Of a DNA stretch of 5,265 bases, positions 1 to 5,265 are shown in pieces. This stretch comes from an uncultured Bacteroidales bacterium (GTDB lineage: Bacteria > Bacteroidota > Bacteroidia > Bacteroidales > P3). The stretch's first letter is position 1. Each line of letters opens with the position of its first letter. The stretch is taken from positions 1 through 5,265 of the forward strand of contig CALCUN010000053.1 of the NCBI GenBank assembly GCA_937906975.1, given 5' to 3'. Below the pieces are notes generated by a model. It made no database searches. It saw only the letters and a list, made by a program, of their open reading frames with translations, and was not told where the DNA came from. Position numbers and translations under genes: made by a program.

Positions 1-172
1 TTTGCATAACTAACGCAGCGACTATGTATGCTAATATTCCTGCGCCTCCGCAAAGCACAAATAAGATAAGTAATATTCTTAATATAGTTGGGTCAATTTC
101 AAAATATTCTGCAAACCCTCCACAAACGCCACAAAGCTTTTTGTTGATTCTTGAACGATATAATTTTTTCAT
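1..172 (-). CDS. PspC domain protein (partial, C-terminus beyond left edge)
   Basis: Reading leftward from the ATG at 172-170, 57 codons stay open to the window edge. The protein starts MKKLYRSRINKKLCGVCGGF, continues AEYFEIDPTILRILLIL, and then has a glycine-bearing hydrophobic segment (CGGAGILAYIVAALVM). This is the PspC domain pattern: a basic N-terminus, G-V-C-G-G-x-A-x-Y-F, D-P-T-x-x-R, then a membrane helix at about residues 31-56. In proteobacteria PspC is an inner-membrane partner of the phage-shock response. In Bacteroidota the domain occurs in small stand-alone proteins and in longer fusions, and the missing C-terminus prevents telling which this is. The start is supported by a TATATTTG -7 box 34 nt upstream on the same strand. 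There is no Shine-Dalgarno sequence, as is normal for the phylum. The extra cysteine before GVCGG (C14, C17) is a small oddity. A role in envelope stress is inferred from the family only. Confidence 0.88.
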   Translation of the reverse strand, partial: MKKLYRSRINKKLCGVCGGFAEYFEIDPTILRILLILFVLCGGAGILAYIVAALVMQ

Positions 173-206
173 AGCTTTATTTATTTTTGAGTTTCTTTAC
201 AATATG

Positions 207-214
207 CAAATATA
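207..214 (-). promoter_or_regulatory. Bacteroidota -7 box for the PspC-domain gene
   Basis: On the minus strand 214-207 reads TATATTTG, a match to TAnnTTTG. It ends 34 nt before the PspC-domain ATG. No clear TTTG -33 element is seen upstream, where the mirror-image box of the divergent gene lies. Confidence 0.6.
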
Positions 215-233
215 CGAAAAAATAATTTTATCG

Positions 234-241
234 TATATTTG
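234..241 (+). promoter_or_regulatory. Bacteroidota -7 box for the acetyltransferase gene
   Basis: TATATTTG matches the TAnnTTTG consensus of the Bacteroidota primary sigma factor. It ends 18 nt before the ATG at 260, so the predicted leader is very short. I see no TTTG -33 element at the expected distance: that position is occupied by the opposite-strand -7 box. This suggests a weak or activator-dependent promoter. Confidence 0.6.
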
Positions 242-259
242 CTTTCTGAAATTTTTAAA

Positions 260-778
260 ATGATTATGAATAGAGAAACATTGGTTTGGCGATTGGCTGA
301 AAAGAAAGATGTAGATAAAATAGTGGAAATTATTGCGGGAGCAGTAAAAAGACTTGCACAAGCGGGGATAAATCAATGGCAAAACGGCTATCCTAATAGG
401 GAAGTGGTAATTGCGGACATTGAAAAGGGAGTTGGCAGAGTTGTGTGCAAGGGAGATGAAATTCTTATCTATGGTGCGTTGGTTTATTCGGGAGAAAAGG
501 CATACGATGACTTAAAAGGAGGGGAGTGGTTAATGGATACGCAAGACTATGCTACAATTCACAGAGTTTGTGTGGTGAATGAGGGAGTTGGAAAGGGGTA
601 TGGTAAAATTTTTATGACCTTTGCAGAAGATGAGGTAAAGAAAACGTTCCGCAGTATAAGAATTGACACTCACCCAGACAACAAAATAATGCAATCAATG
701 GTAGAAAGCCTCAATTATTCCTACTGCGGAACGGTTATGTATGAAAGTTTACGCTTGGCTTACGAGAAGTTGCTCTAA
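260..778 (+). CDS. GNAT family N-acetyltransferase
   Basis: This 172-residue protein has the single-domain GNAT layout. It would transfer an acetyl group from acetyl-CoA to an amine; the substrate cannot be told from sequence. The N-terminal strand and helix (VWRLAEKKDVDKIVEII, about residues 9-25) are followed by INQWQNGYPN (37-46), a stretch I know from GNAT proteins of Bacteroidota and Firmicutes. Motif A, the acetyl-CoA pyrophosphate loop, is at residues 100-117 (IHRVCVVNEGVGKGYGKI). The motif B region follows (RIDTHPDNKIMQSMVESLNY, 134-153). The frame is open from TTG 239, but that codon lies inside the -7 box, so an ATG is preferred. ATG 260 and ATG 266 are both plausible, and I chose 260 without strong evidence. 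The gene is alone on its strand. Its last 30 bp, ending in tandem TAA codons, overlap the convergent phosphatase gene. Confidence 0.9.
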   Translation: MIMNRETLVWRLAEKKDVDKIVEIIAGAVKRLAQAGINQWQNGYPNREVVIADIEKGVGRVVCKGDEILIYGALVYSGEKAYDDLKGGEWLMDTQDYATIHRVCVVNEGVGKGYGKIFMTFAEDEVKKTFRSIRIDTHPDNKIMQSMVESLNYSYCGTVMYESLRLAYEKLL

Positions 779-1210
779 TAAGGCATTGCAAGCAAGAGAT
801 ATGTCTTGCCATGTGATTTCAAAGTCGCCGGTGTACCAAGGGTCTGCAACGTCTTTGTTTTTTCCTGCGTAGCTCATCATTAACGAAACTTTGTTTTCGG
901 GGTCTTCTCCTACGAATGGAACAAGGTTTCTAAGATTATTCCTATCCATTGCAATGATTAGGTCAAACTCTTCATAATCTCGCTTTGTGATTTGACGAGC
1001 TCTCTTTCCTGCACACGAGATATTATGTTCGGCAAGTTTTGCTTTTGCAGGTGGATATACTGAGTTGCCGATTTCTTCTCTGCTTGTAGCACAAGATTCT
1101 ATGTAAAACCTATCTGCAACGCCACGTTTAGCAACTAAATCCTTCATTATAAATTCTGCCATTGGGCTTCTGCAAATATTTCCATGGCAGACAAAAAGTA
1201 TTCTCTTCAT
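749..1210 (-). CDS. Low-molecular-weight protein tyrosine phosphatase
   Basis: This cytoplasmic phosphatase of 153 residues has the usual family length. The catalytic P-loop lies at the N-terminus: V7-C-H-G-N-I-C-R-S15, with C8 as the predicted nucleophile and R14 binding phosphate (C-x5-R). The general-acid loop is D123-P-W-Y126, a version of the family's DP(Y/W) motif. LIIAMDRNNLRNL (84-96) is the other conserved family block. It is the last gene of a three-gene minus-strand unit, starting 13 nt after the DUF456 stop. No tyrosine kinase or polysaccharide gene is nearby, so the usual capsule or exopolysaccharide link cannot be claimed, and the substrate is unknown. Some relatives dephosphorylate protein arginine, which is not excluded. 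Its 3' end overlaps the convergent acetyltransferase by 30 bp, and I see no terminator after it. Confidence 0.95.
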   Translation of the reverse strand: MKRILFVCHGNICRSPMAEFIMKDLVAKRGVADRFYIESCATSREEIGNSVYPPAKAKLAEHNISCAGKRARQITKRDYEEFDLIIAMDRNNLRNLVPFVGEDPENKVSLMMSYAGKNKDVADPWYTGDFEITWQDISLACNALLEQLLVSQA

Positions 1211-1223
1211 TTTGTTTTAGTGT

Positions 1224-1739
1224 TTAAAATAAGTAATTCCAGCAGTCTTTGATTATAAAGATTAGGGCTATAACTCCATAGATTATTTTTATGAACGTCC
1301 CTGCAATAAATCCTATAAACGAACCGATTGCTGATTTTGTGGCATTTTCTTTATTACCTGCAATTTTTTCTCCAAAGTAAGCACCCAAGAAAGGCCCAAG
1401 AATGATTCCAAAAATGCCGAATGGTCCTAAGCTTATGCCTAAAAGTGGTAGAATAAATATGCTTACAACAAGCCCAATCGTACTTCCTCTAACTCCGGCT
1501 TTTGTTCCACCAAATTTTTTAGTGCCATAGATTGGAATAATGTAGTCAAGCACTGTGATGATTAAGGCAATTATGCCCATTGTTACAAGAAGTGAAGTGT
1601 TGAAAGGGAAGTTGGGAAGAAATGCCAAAAGAATTAAACCGACACAACTAAGAGGTGTGCCGGGTAATCCTGGTAATATCGCTCCAATTAAGCCAATTAA
1701 TCCGCAAAGTATTGCTCCTGCTATTAATAGATAAGTCAT
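1224..1739 (-). CDS. DUF456 family membrane protein
   Basis: This 171-residue protein is almost entirely hydrophobic. Its glycine- and proline-rich pattern is that of DUF456: ILPGLPGTPL at residues 21-30, KKFGGTKAGVRGSTIG at 74-89, and GPFGIFGIILGPFLGAYFGE at 105-123. Membrane segments are likely near residues 3-22, 31-42, 48-70, 86-104, 106-122 and 136-163. The function of the family is unknown. The repeated glycine-zipper-like stretches suggest tight helix packing, and an envelope role is only a guess. The ATG at 1739 comes 3 nt after the dipeptidase stop codon, so co-transcription and probably coupled translation are expected. The phosphatase follows 13 nt downstream. No other start is needed, because the ATG leads directly into the first membrane helix. 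Confidence 0.87.
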   Translation of the reverse strand: MTYLLIAGAILCGLIGLIGAILPGLPGTPLSCVGLILLAFLPNFPFNTSLLVTMGIIALIITVLDYIIPIYGTKKFGGTKAGVRGSTIGLVVSIFILPLLGISLGPFGIFGIILGPFLGAYFGEKIAGNKENATKSAIGSFIGFIAGTFIKIIYGVIALIFIIKDCWNYLF

Positions 1740-1742
1740 TGC

Positions 1743-3455
1743 TTATTGGTTTTTATGTACTTTTAAAATTTCTCCGTTATCCTTTACGATAGTTTTATAC
1801 CATTTTTCAGGATATTGTGGTTGCTCTGGCATAACACATTGACCTTTTCTGCAAGGGCTTTCAAGGAATTTGCCATCTTTTTCTTTTTTAACGTTACCGT
1901 CAATGTATTTTACAATAAGGTATTCTTTCAAATCAGTCCATTCGTAAAATGTAGATATGATTCTTTGATTAGAGAAATTAGTCATACGTTGTTTGATTTC
2001 GTTTACATCAGTTGAGTCGTTGTAAAGGCGAAGTATTTTTTTGTCAAAGTTGTTTACATCTGTAATGTAAGATGTTTCTAAACGTTTTTGCACTTTTCTG
2101 ATGTCTTTTATCATATCTGAATAGCGTGTGTAGGCAAAGTTGCTAACGAAGTTAAAGAGCCAAAACATTGAACTTTCGCTGTATTCTATCATTGCTCCGT
2201 TCCCTTCTTGCAAGTGTTCGTTTACATTTAACATTGAGGTGTAAATTGGCATATAAACCGTAGAATAAGTGTCATCAACTCCAAACCACATCAATCCTTT
2301 TGCGAAAGTTGGCATGTGCTCTCTTGATTCTATCACCATTGAAAAGCCTGTTTGTTGTGTGGAAATGGCTCTTTCGTGAACGTATTCTTGACCATTGACT
2401 GTAAAGTCCATTGGTCGCCAACGGTAAGGACAAGCAAATGGACCTGCTCCAAGGTCTTGTGTCATATCCATTTTAGTTCCTTGGAAGTGGTCGCGCATTA
2501 GTTCCATTACGTCTTGAACTGTGAGTTTTTGGTCTGGTACTATCCAAAGTGGCATGCGGTTTTTTAGATTATGTCCCATAGCATAGTCCTCGTATTGTTG
2601 CATATTGCTGTTGCAACGGCGGAAAATAGACCATACTCTCGACTCACAACCTCTTGCGGCTGAGAAATTGATTGGTGCGTAGGTGTCAGAGAAAGAGAAG
2701 TCTTTGTCTTTGCCTGTGAAATAGCCTTTTTTGCGTGCAAAGCTTATTACATCGTGGCTGTAAACTACCTCTACTTCTGGACGGAATATGTGTTTAAGAT
2801 TTTTTGAGCTTATGCTTTTGTAATTTTTGCCTGTTTGAAGAGGGAAGGTTGTGATACGAGCATGATTTGCGTGTGCAGAAATACAGCCTTCTGGTATTTT
2901 CATCGCTACCCATACGGCTCCTTTTTCTTCTCCCTTTCCAATCATTTCCATTATCCATACTTCCTTGTCATCAGCTATTGAAAAACTCTCTCCAGATGAA
3001 CAATAACCGTATTTTTCTACAAGCTCTGCCATCACTTTTATGGCTTCTCTTGCGTTAGAGGCTCTTTGCAAGGCAAGTCTTATTAAGCTTCCGTAGTCTA
3101 TTGCAGGTGTTTTGCTTTCAAGTTCGCTTCTTCCGCCAAAGGTTGTTTCGGTTATGCCTAAGCCTACTTCGTTTGCGTTACGTATTATGGTGAAAGTGCG
3201 CTCTACTTGCGGGATTTGGATTAGAGGTCTGCCATCTCCGTAATCGTATATCTGCACCATTTCTCCTGGCTTGTGTACTCCGCCTGCCAAATAGTACAAA
3301 TCTCCATAGCGAGTGTGAGAATCGGCAGCGTAGGTTATCATTGTAGAACCATTAACTGAGGCTTTGCGTGTTACTAATACGCTTGTGCAAGCCATAGATT
3401 GCCAAAAAAAGGCAGATATTACGCATAAAAAAATGCTTAATGTAATTTTCTTCAT
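1743..3455 (-). CDS. Secreted C69-family dipeptidase
   Basis: This 570-residue C69 peptidase is an N-terminal-nucleophile cysteine hydrolase related to PepD. A signal peptide covers residues 1-22 (MKK, a hydrophobic core, SMA). It is followed directly by C23-T-S, so signal cleavage would expose C23 as the catalytic N-terminal residue. Conserved C69 blocks follow: GSTMITYAADSH (36-47), NEVGLGITETTFGG (95-108), ISAHANHARITTFP (192-205), AARGCESRVW (266-275), and MRDHFQGTKMDMTQDLGAGP (320-339) with PYRWRPM just after it. The expected location is periplasm or outside the cell, with small peptides as likely substrates. The reading frame extends upstream to an ATG at 3506, but that passes through the promoter and adds a non-signal leader, so ATG 3455 is chosen. 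The C-terminal tail carries a C535-x4-C540 pair. It heads the operon with DUF456 and the phosphatase. The length suits Bacteroidota members of the family. Confidence 0.93.
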   Translation of the reverse strand: MKKITLSIFLCVISAFFWQSMACTSVLVTRKASVNGSTMITYAADSHTRYGDLYYLAGGVHKPGEMVQIYDYGDGRPLIQIPQVERTFTIIRNANEVGLGITETTFGGRSELESKTPAIDYGSLIRLALQRASNAREAIKVMAELVEKYGYCSSGESFSIADDKEVWIMEMIGKGEEKGAVWVAMKIPEGCISAHANHARITTFPLQTGKNYKSISSKNLKHIFRPEVEVVYSHDVISFARKKGYFTGKDKDFSFSDTYAPINFSAARGCESRVWSIFRRCNSNMQQYEDYAMGHNLKNRMPLWIVPDQKLTVQDVMELMRDHFQGTKMDMTQDLGAGPFACPYRWRPMDFTVNGQEYVHERAISTQQTGFSMVIESREHMPTFAKGLMWFGVDDTYSTVYMPIYTSMLNVNEHLQEGNGAMIEYSESSMFWLFNFVSNFAYTRYSDMIKDIRKVQKRLETSYITDVNNFDKKILRLYNDSTDVNEIKQRMTNFSNQRIISTFYEWTDLKEYLIVKYIDGNVKKEKDGKFLESPCRKGQCVMPEQPQYPEKWYKTIVKDNGEILKVHKNQ

Positions 3456-3477
3456 CTCTATTTTTGTTTTGTTTCTG

Positions 3478-3507
3478 CAAATATAAGAATTAAAAAAATA
3501 AAGCAAA
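3478..3507 (-). promoter_or_regulatory. Bacteroidota-type promoter of the dipeptidase operon
   Basis: On the minus strand a TTTG (3507-3504) is followed after 18 nt by TATATTTG (3485-3478). This fits the -33 TTTG / -7 TAnnTTTG promoter of Bacteroidota. The -7 box ends 22 nt before the ATG at 3455. The -33 element lies inside the stem of the terminator hairpin of the upstream gene, so terminator and promoter share DNA. Confidence 0.72.
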
Positions 3508-3536
3508 GAAAAAATATTTTTTTTCTTTGCTTTATT
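3492..3536 (-). terminator. Intrinsic terminator after the DUF4293 gene
   Basis: An 18-bp perfect stem (3497-3514 with 3519-3536, arm AATAAAGCAAAGAAAAAA) encloses a 4-nt loop. On the minus strand it leads into a T run (3498-3492), the expected form of an intrinsic terminator 41 nt after the DUF4293 stop. The stem is AT-rich, with two G-C or C-G pairs in the GC step and one at position 3508. Termination strength is therefore uncertain. Confidence 0.75.
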
Positions 3537-3581
3537 AAATTTTTTCTTAGCTTTTTTTTATTTTTTCTTAGACTTTTTATC
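3519..3581. repeat. Three imperfect 21-bp T-rich tandem units
   Basis: The core TTTTTTCTTNG starts at 3519, 3540 and 3561, an exact 21-bp period. The neighbouring units 3519-3539, 3540-3560 and 3561-3581 match at about 17 of 21 positions each. Unit 1 contains the right arm of the terminator hairpin, and unit 3 runs into the last codons of the DUF4293 gene. Low complexity inflates the identity, but the fixed spacing of the non-T core bases is less easily explained by composition. Confidence 0.6.
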
Positions 3582-4065
3582 TTATTCTTTCTGAGTCTCT
3601 TACCATTTTTTCATCTTTCTTAATTGCTCTTTGTGCTAAGATGAATAAAAGCACTTGTCCCATTGGTAAATAGGTTGAAACTCCGTATGTTGTTTTGATT
3701 ACTTGCACTTGTTGCTCAGCAAGGGCTGTTTCTTGTGCGGAAATTATCCACAAAAGAAGCAATCCTACATAGATTGTCGCAAATAAGAATCCAAAGGCTG
3801 TGATTCTCATTTGTAATGGACGGTTTTTGTAAAGGAATATGGCAACTAAGGCTAATATTCCGCTCGCAATAGGAAAGAATATCGCATTCCATGCTATGGA
3901 GTTTTGTGGTAAAGATGTTGTTTCTGCTGATACTTCTTTTGGAATTAGATTGTACTGGCTCGCATCGTATTTGTCTGTTTCAAACTCTGCTAATGGAAAA
4001 CAAAAACTCAATACTGAAAGTAGTAAGACTCCAACTAAATATAGGGTTTGTATTCTTTGTATCAT
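3577..4065 (-). CDS. DUF4293 family membrane protein
   Basis: This 162-residue protein matches DUF4293, a family known essentially from Bacteroidota and without an assigned function. The N-terminus MIQRIQTLYL leads into membrane segment 1 (about 7-24). A polar loop of some 35 residues follows, then segments at about 60-78, 88-109 and 131-147. Two conserved signatures are visible: LYKNRPLQMR (78-87) between segments 2 and 3, and the charged tail RAIKKDEKMVRDSERIR (146-162). A four-helix inner-membrane protein with a basic cytoplasmic tail is the simplest reading. The start ATG at 4065 matches the family's usual MIQRIQ opening. It lies 15-20 nt after the groEL terminator with no recognisable TAnnTTTG box in between, so it may depend on groEL read-through or on a weak promoter. 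It is followed by its own hairpin terminator. Confidence 0.92.
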   Translation of the reverse strand: MIQRIQTLYLVGVLLLSVLSFCFPLAEFETDKYDASQYNLIPKEVSAETTSLPQNSIAWNAIFFPIASGILALVAIFLYKNRPLQMRITAFGFLFATIYVGLLLLWIISAQETALAEQQVQVIKTTYGVSTYLPMGQVLLFILAQRAIKKDEKMVRDSERIR

Positions 4066-4079
4066 AATCTTTTGGTGTT

Positions 4080-4119
4080 AAAAAACAATAAGCCCAAGAA
4101 TGGGATTCTTGAGCTTATT
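4080..4119 (-). terminator. Intrinsic terminator after groEL
   Basis: In the minus-strand RNA, 4119-4105 pairs with 4101-4087 around a CCC loop (4104-4102). The stem is 15 bp with one G-U pair (4112/4094). On the plus strand the same position is a C-A mismatch, so the structure is better formed in minus-strand RNA. Six U residues follow (4085-4080) after one G. It begins 9 nt after the groEL stop codon. Confidence 0.9.
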
Positions 4120-4128
4120 ATTTATCTA

Positions 4129-5265
4129 TTAATACATACCTGGCATTCCTCCTGGTGCGGCTGGCATTGCAGGTGTTTCTTCTTTTATTTCTGAAAGCAC
4201 GCATTCTGTTGTTAAAATCATAGATGCAATTGACGCTGCGTTTTCTATTGCAACTCTTGCTACTTTTGTTGGGTCTATAACTCCGCTTGCGTGTAGGTCT
4301 TCATAGACTTCTGTTCTTGCATTAAAGCCATTGTCTCCTTCAAGCTCTTTTACTTTGTTTACAACAACAGAGCCTTCTAAGCCTGCATTGGCTACGATTT
4401 GTCGAAGCGGTTCTTCTAACGCACGGCGTACGATTTGGATTCCTGTTTCTTCGTCATCGTTTTCTCCTTTAATGTTATCTAATGCTTTTATCGCTCTTAT
4501 GAATGCTACTCCACCGCCTGGGATAATTCCTTCTTCTAATGCTGCTCTTGTTGCGTTAAGTGCATCATCAAAACGGTCTTTCTTTTCTTTCATTTCTACC
4601 TCTGAGGCTGCTCCAACGTAGATAACTGCAACTCCACCTGCTAACTTAGCAAGTCTTTCTTGTAATTTCTCTCTGTCGTAATCAGATGTAGTTTTTTCTA
4701 TCTGTGCTTTGATTTGGCTAACTCTTGCTTCGATTTGTTCTTTTGCGCCTGCTCCTGATACGATTGTTGTGTTGTCTTTATCAACTGTGATTTTTTGTGC
4801 AGAACCAAGCATTGTAAGGTCAGCATCTTCAAGTTTGTATCCTTTTTCTTCTGAAATTACAACTCCTCCTGTAAGAATTGCAATGTCTTCTAACATTTCT
4901 TTTCTTCTATCTCCGAATCCTGGTGCTTTAACTGCTACAATCTTCAAAGAACCTCTTAGACGGTTTACAACAAGTGTTGCTAAGGCTTCGCCTTCTATGT
5001 CTTCTGATATGATTAAAAGGCCTCTTCCTGTTTGAACTGTTTTTTCTAATATTGGTAATAGCTCTTTTAGGTTTGAGATTTTCTTGTCATAGATTAAGAT
5101 GAAAGGATTTTCGTAAATTGCTTCCATCTTTTCTGTGTTTGTGATAAAGTATGGAGAAAGGAAGCCTCTGTCGAATTGCATACCTTCTACAACTTTAACT
5201 GTTGTATCTAAGCCTTTTGCTTCTTCTATTGTGATTACTCCTTCTTTTTTTACTTTATCCATTGC
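4129..5265 (-). CDS. groEL: Chaperonin GroEL (60 kDa, N-terminal third beyond right edge)
   Basis: This is the C-terminal 378 residues of GroEL, the ATP-driven protein-folding chamber that works with GroES in the cytoplasm. From the first methionine (5262) the protein aligns without gaps to E. coli GroEL from about residue 166, as judged from memory of that sequence. The fragment covers the end of the intermediate domain, the apical domain ([14 protein letters not shown], substrate-binding face; KAPGFGDRR), and the second intermediate and equatorial parts. The ATP-hydrolysis aspartate, D398 in E. coli, is present in [15 protein letters not shown], followed by the nucleotide-binding PGGG. F replaces E. 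coli Y199 on the substrate face. The C-terminal tail is short (GGMPGMY) compared with the long GGM repeat of E. coli. The codon before ATG 5262 is in frame (Ala), so that ATG is internal and not a start. groES is expected upstream, outside the window. Confidence 0.98.
   Translation of the reverse strand, partial: AMDKVKKEGVITIEEAKGLDTTVKVVEGMQFDRGFLSPYFITNTEKMEAIYENPFILIYDKKISNLKELLPILEKTVQTGRGLLIISEDIEGEALATLVVNRLRGSLKIVAVKAPGFGDRRKEMLEDIAILTGGVVISEEKGYKLEDADLTMLGSAQKITVDKDNTTIVSGAGAKEQIEARVSQIKAQIEKTTSDYDREKLQERLAKLAGGVAVIYVGAASEVEMKEKKDRFDDALNATRAALEEGIIPGGGVAFIRAIKALDNIKGENDDEETGIQIVRRALEEPLRQIVANAGLEGSVVVNKVKELEGDNGFNARTEVYEDLHASGVIDPTKVARVAIENAASIASMILTTECVLSEIKEETPAMPAAPGGMPGMY

Larger units (their letters stand above)
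206..242. repeat. 37-bp near-perfect palindrome between divergent genes
   Basis: The arms 206-223 and 225-242 are reverse complements around the central base 224, with one mismatch (218 against 230). The outer 12 bp (GCAAATATACGA / TCGTATATTTGC) match perfectly. Each arm contains one outward-facing TATATTTG box. It lies between the PspC gene and the acetyltransferase, so it looks like a symmetric divergent promoter or a dimeric-regulator operator. There is no T tract suited to a terminator and no gene ends here. Confidence 0.8.

Noticed and set aside
239..259. Upstream TTG start for the acetyltransferase
   Set aside because: TTG 239 lies within the TATATTTG promoter box, and the added residues are not part of the GNAT fold. 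ATG 260 or 266 fits better.
24..382. Open frames at 24-263 (+) and 197-382 (-)
   Set aside because: The first is antisense to the PspC-domain gene. The second crosses the palindrome and the start of the acetyltransferase gene. Neither looks like a known protein.
792..809. Small hairpin (6-bp stem, 6-nt loop) just after the acetyltransferase stop
   Set aside because: There is no T tract on either side and it lies inside the phosphatase coding region, so it is not a convincing terminator.
1815..3058. Plus-strand open frames opposite the dipeptidase (1815-2015, 2867-3058)
   Set aside because: They are antisense shadows of a strongly supported gene, without recognisable domains or start signals.
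3387..3398. Lipoprotein reading of the dipeptidase (Cys right after the signal peptide)
   Set aside because: SMA-C lacks the usual hydrophobic residue at -3 of a lipobox, and in C69 enzymes this cysteine is the catalytic N-terminal nucleophile.
3456..3506. Upstream ATG (3506) extending the dipeptidase by 17 residues
   Set aside because: The extension would be read from the promoter itself and would bury the signal peptide behind a polar leader. ATG 3455 gives a normal signal peptide.
3839..4081. Plus-strand open frame opposite the DUF4293 gene
   Set aside because: It is antisense to a well-supported gene and runs into the groEL-DUF4293 intergenic region, with no family resemblance.
4331..5035. 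Plus-strand open frames opposite groEL (4331-4621, 4709-5035)
   Set aside because: They are low-complexity Ser/Ala/Thr/Pro translations that mirror the codons of groEL, with no promoter or family resemblance.
5260..5262. ATG 5262 as the start of a short GroEL-like gene
   Set aside because: The codon before it is in frame and matches GroEL (Ala-Met-Asp-Lys-Val). The gene simply continues past the window edge.

Overview
The window reads as an ordinary chromosomal segment of an AT-rich member of the Bacteroidota, most likely Bacteroidales. Three things support this. Three copies of the Bacteroidota -7 promoter box (TAnnTTTG, each time as TATATTTGC) sit just upstream of gene starts. Starts lack Shine-Dalgarno sequences and instead have A/T-rich leaders. 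A DUF4293 membrane protein, a family I know essentially only from this phylum, lies directly downstream of groEL. I see no mobile element, CRISPR array, tRNA or rRNA, and no intergenic stretch longer than about 120 bases.

Layout. Positions 1-172 (-) hold the N-terminal part of a PspC-domain protein cut by the window edge. It is divergent from a GNAT acetyltransferase at 260-778 (+). The two are separated by an 87-base gap holding a 37-bp near-perfect palindrome, whose arms each contain one outward-facing -7 box. The acetyltransferase runs head-on into a minus-strand operon and overlaps its last gene by 30 bp. In transcription order that operon is a secreted C69-family dipeptidase (3455-1743), a DUF456 membrane protein (1739-1224) and a low-molecular-weight protein tyrosine phosphatase (1210-749), with gaps of 3 and 13 nt. 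Upstream of it, also on the minus strand, are a DUF4293 membrane protein (4065-3577) and the 3' two-thirds of groEL (5265-4129), which runs off the right edge.

Regulatory structure is the most informative part. groEL ends in a clear intrinsic terminator that leaves almost no room for a separate DUF4293 promoter. DUF4293 is followed by an 18-bp perfect hairpin with a T tract. The dipeptidase promoter overlaps this hairpin: its -33 TTTG lies inside the stem. The same gap contains three imperfect 21-bp T-rich tandem units.

The genes do not form one obvious pathway. They combine a chaperonin, envelope or membrane proteins of unknown role, a peptide-degrading enzyme, a phosphatase and an acetyltransferase. 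I do not see a convincing undescribed system. The points worth a second look are regulatory architecture, not new protein families.
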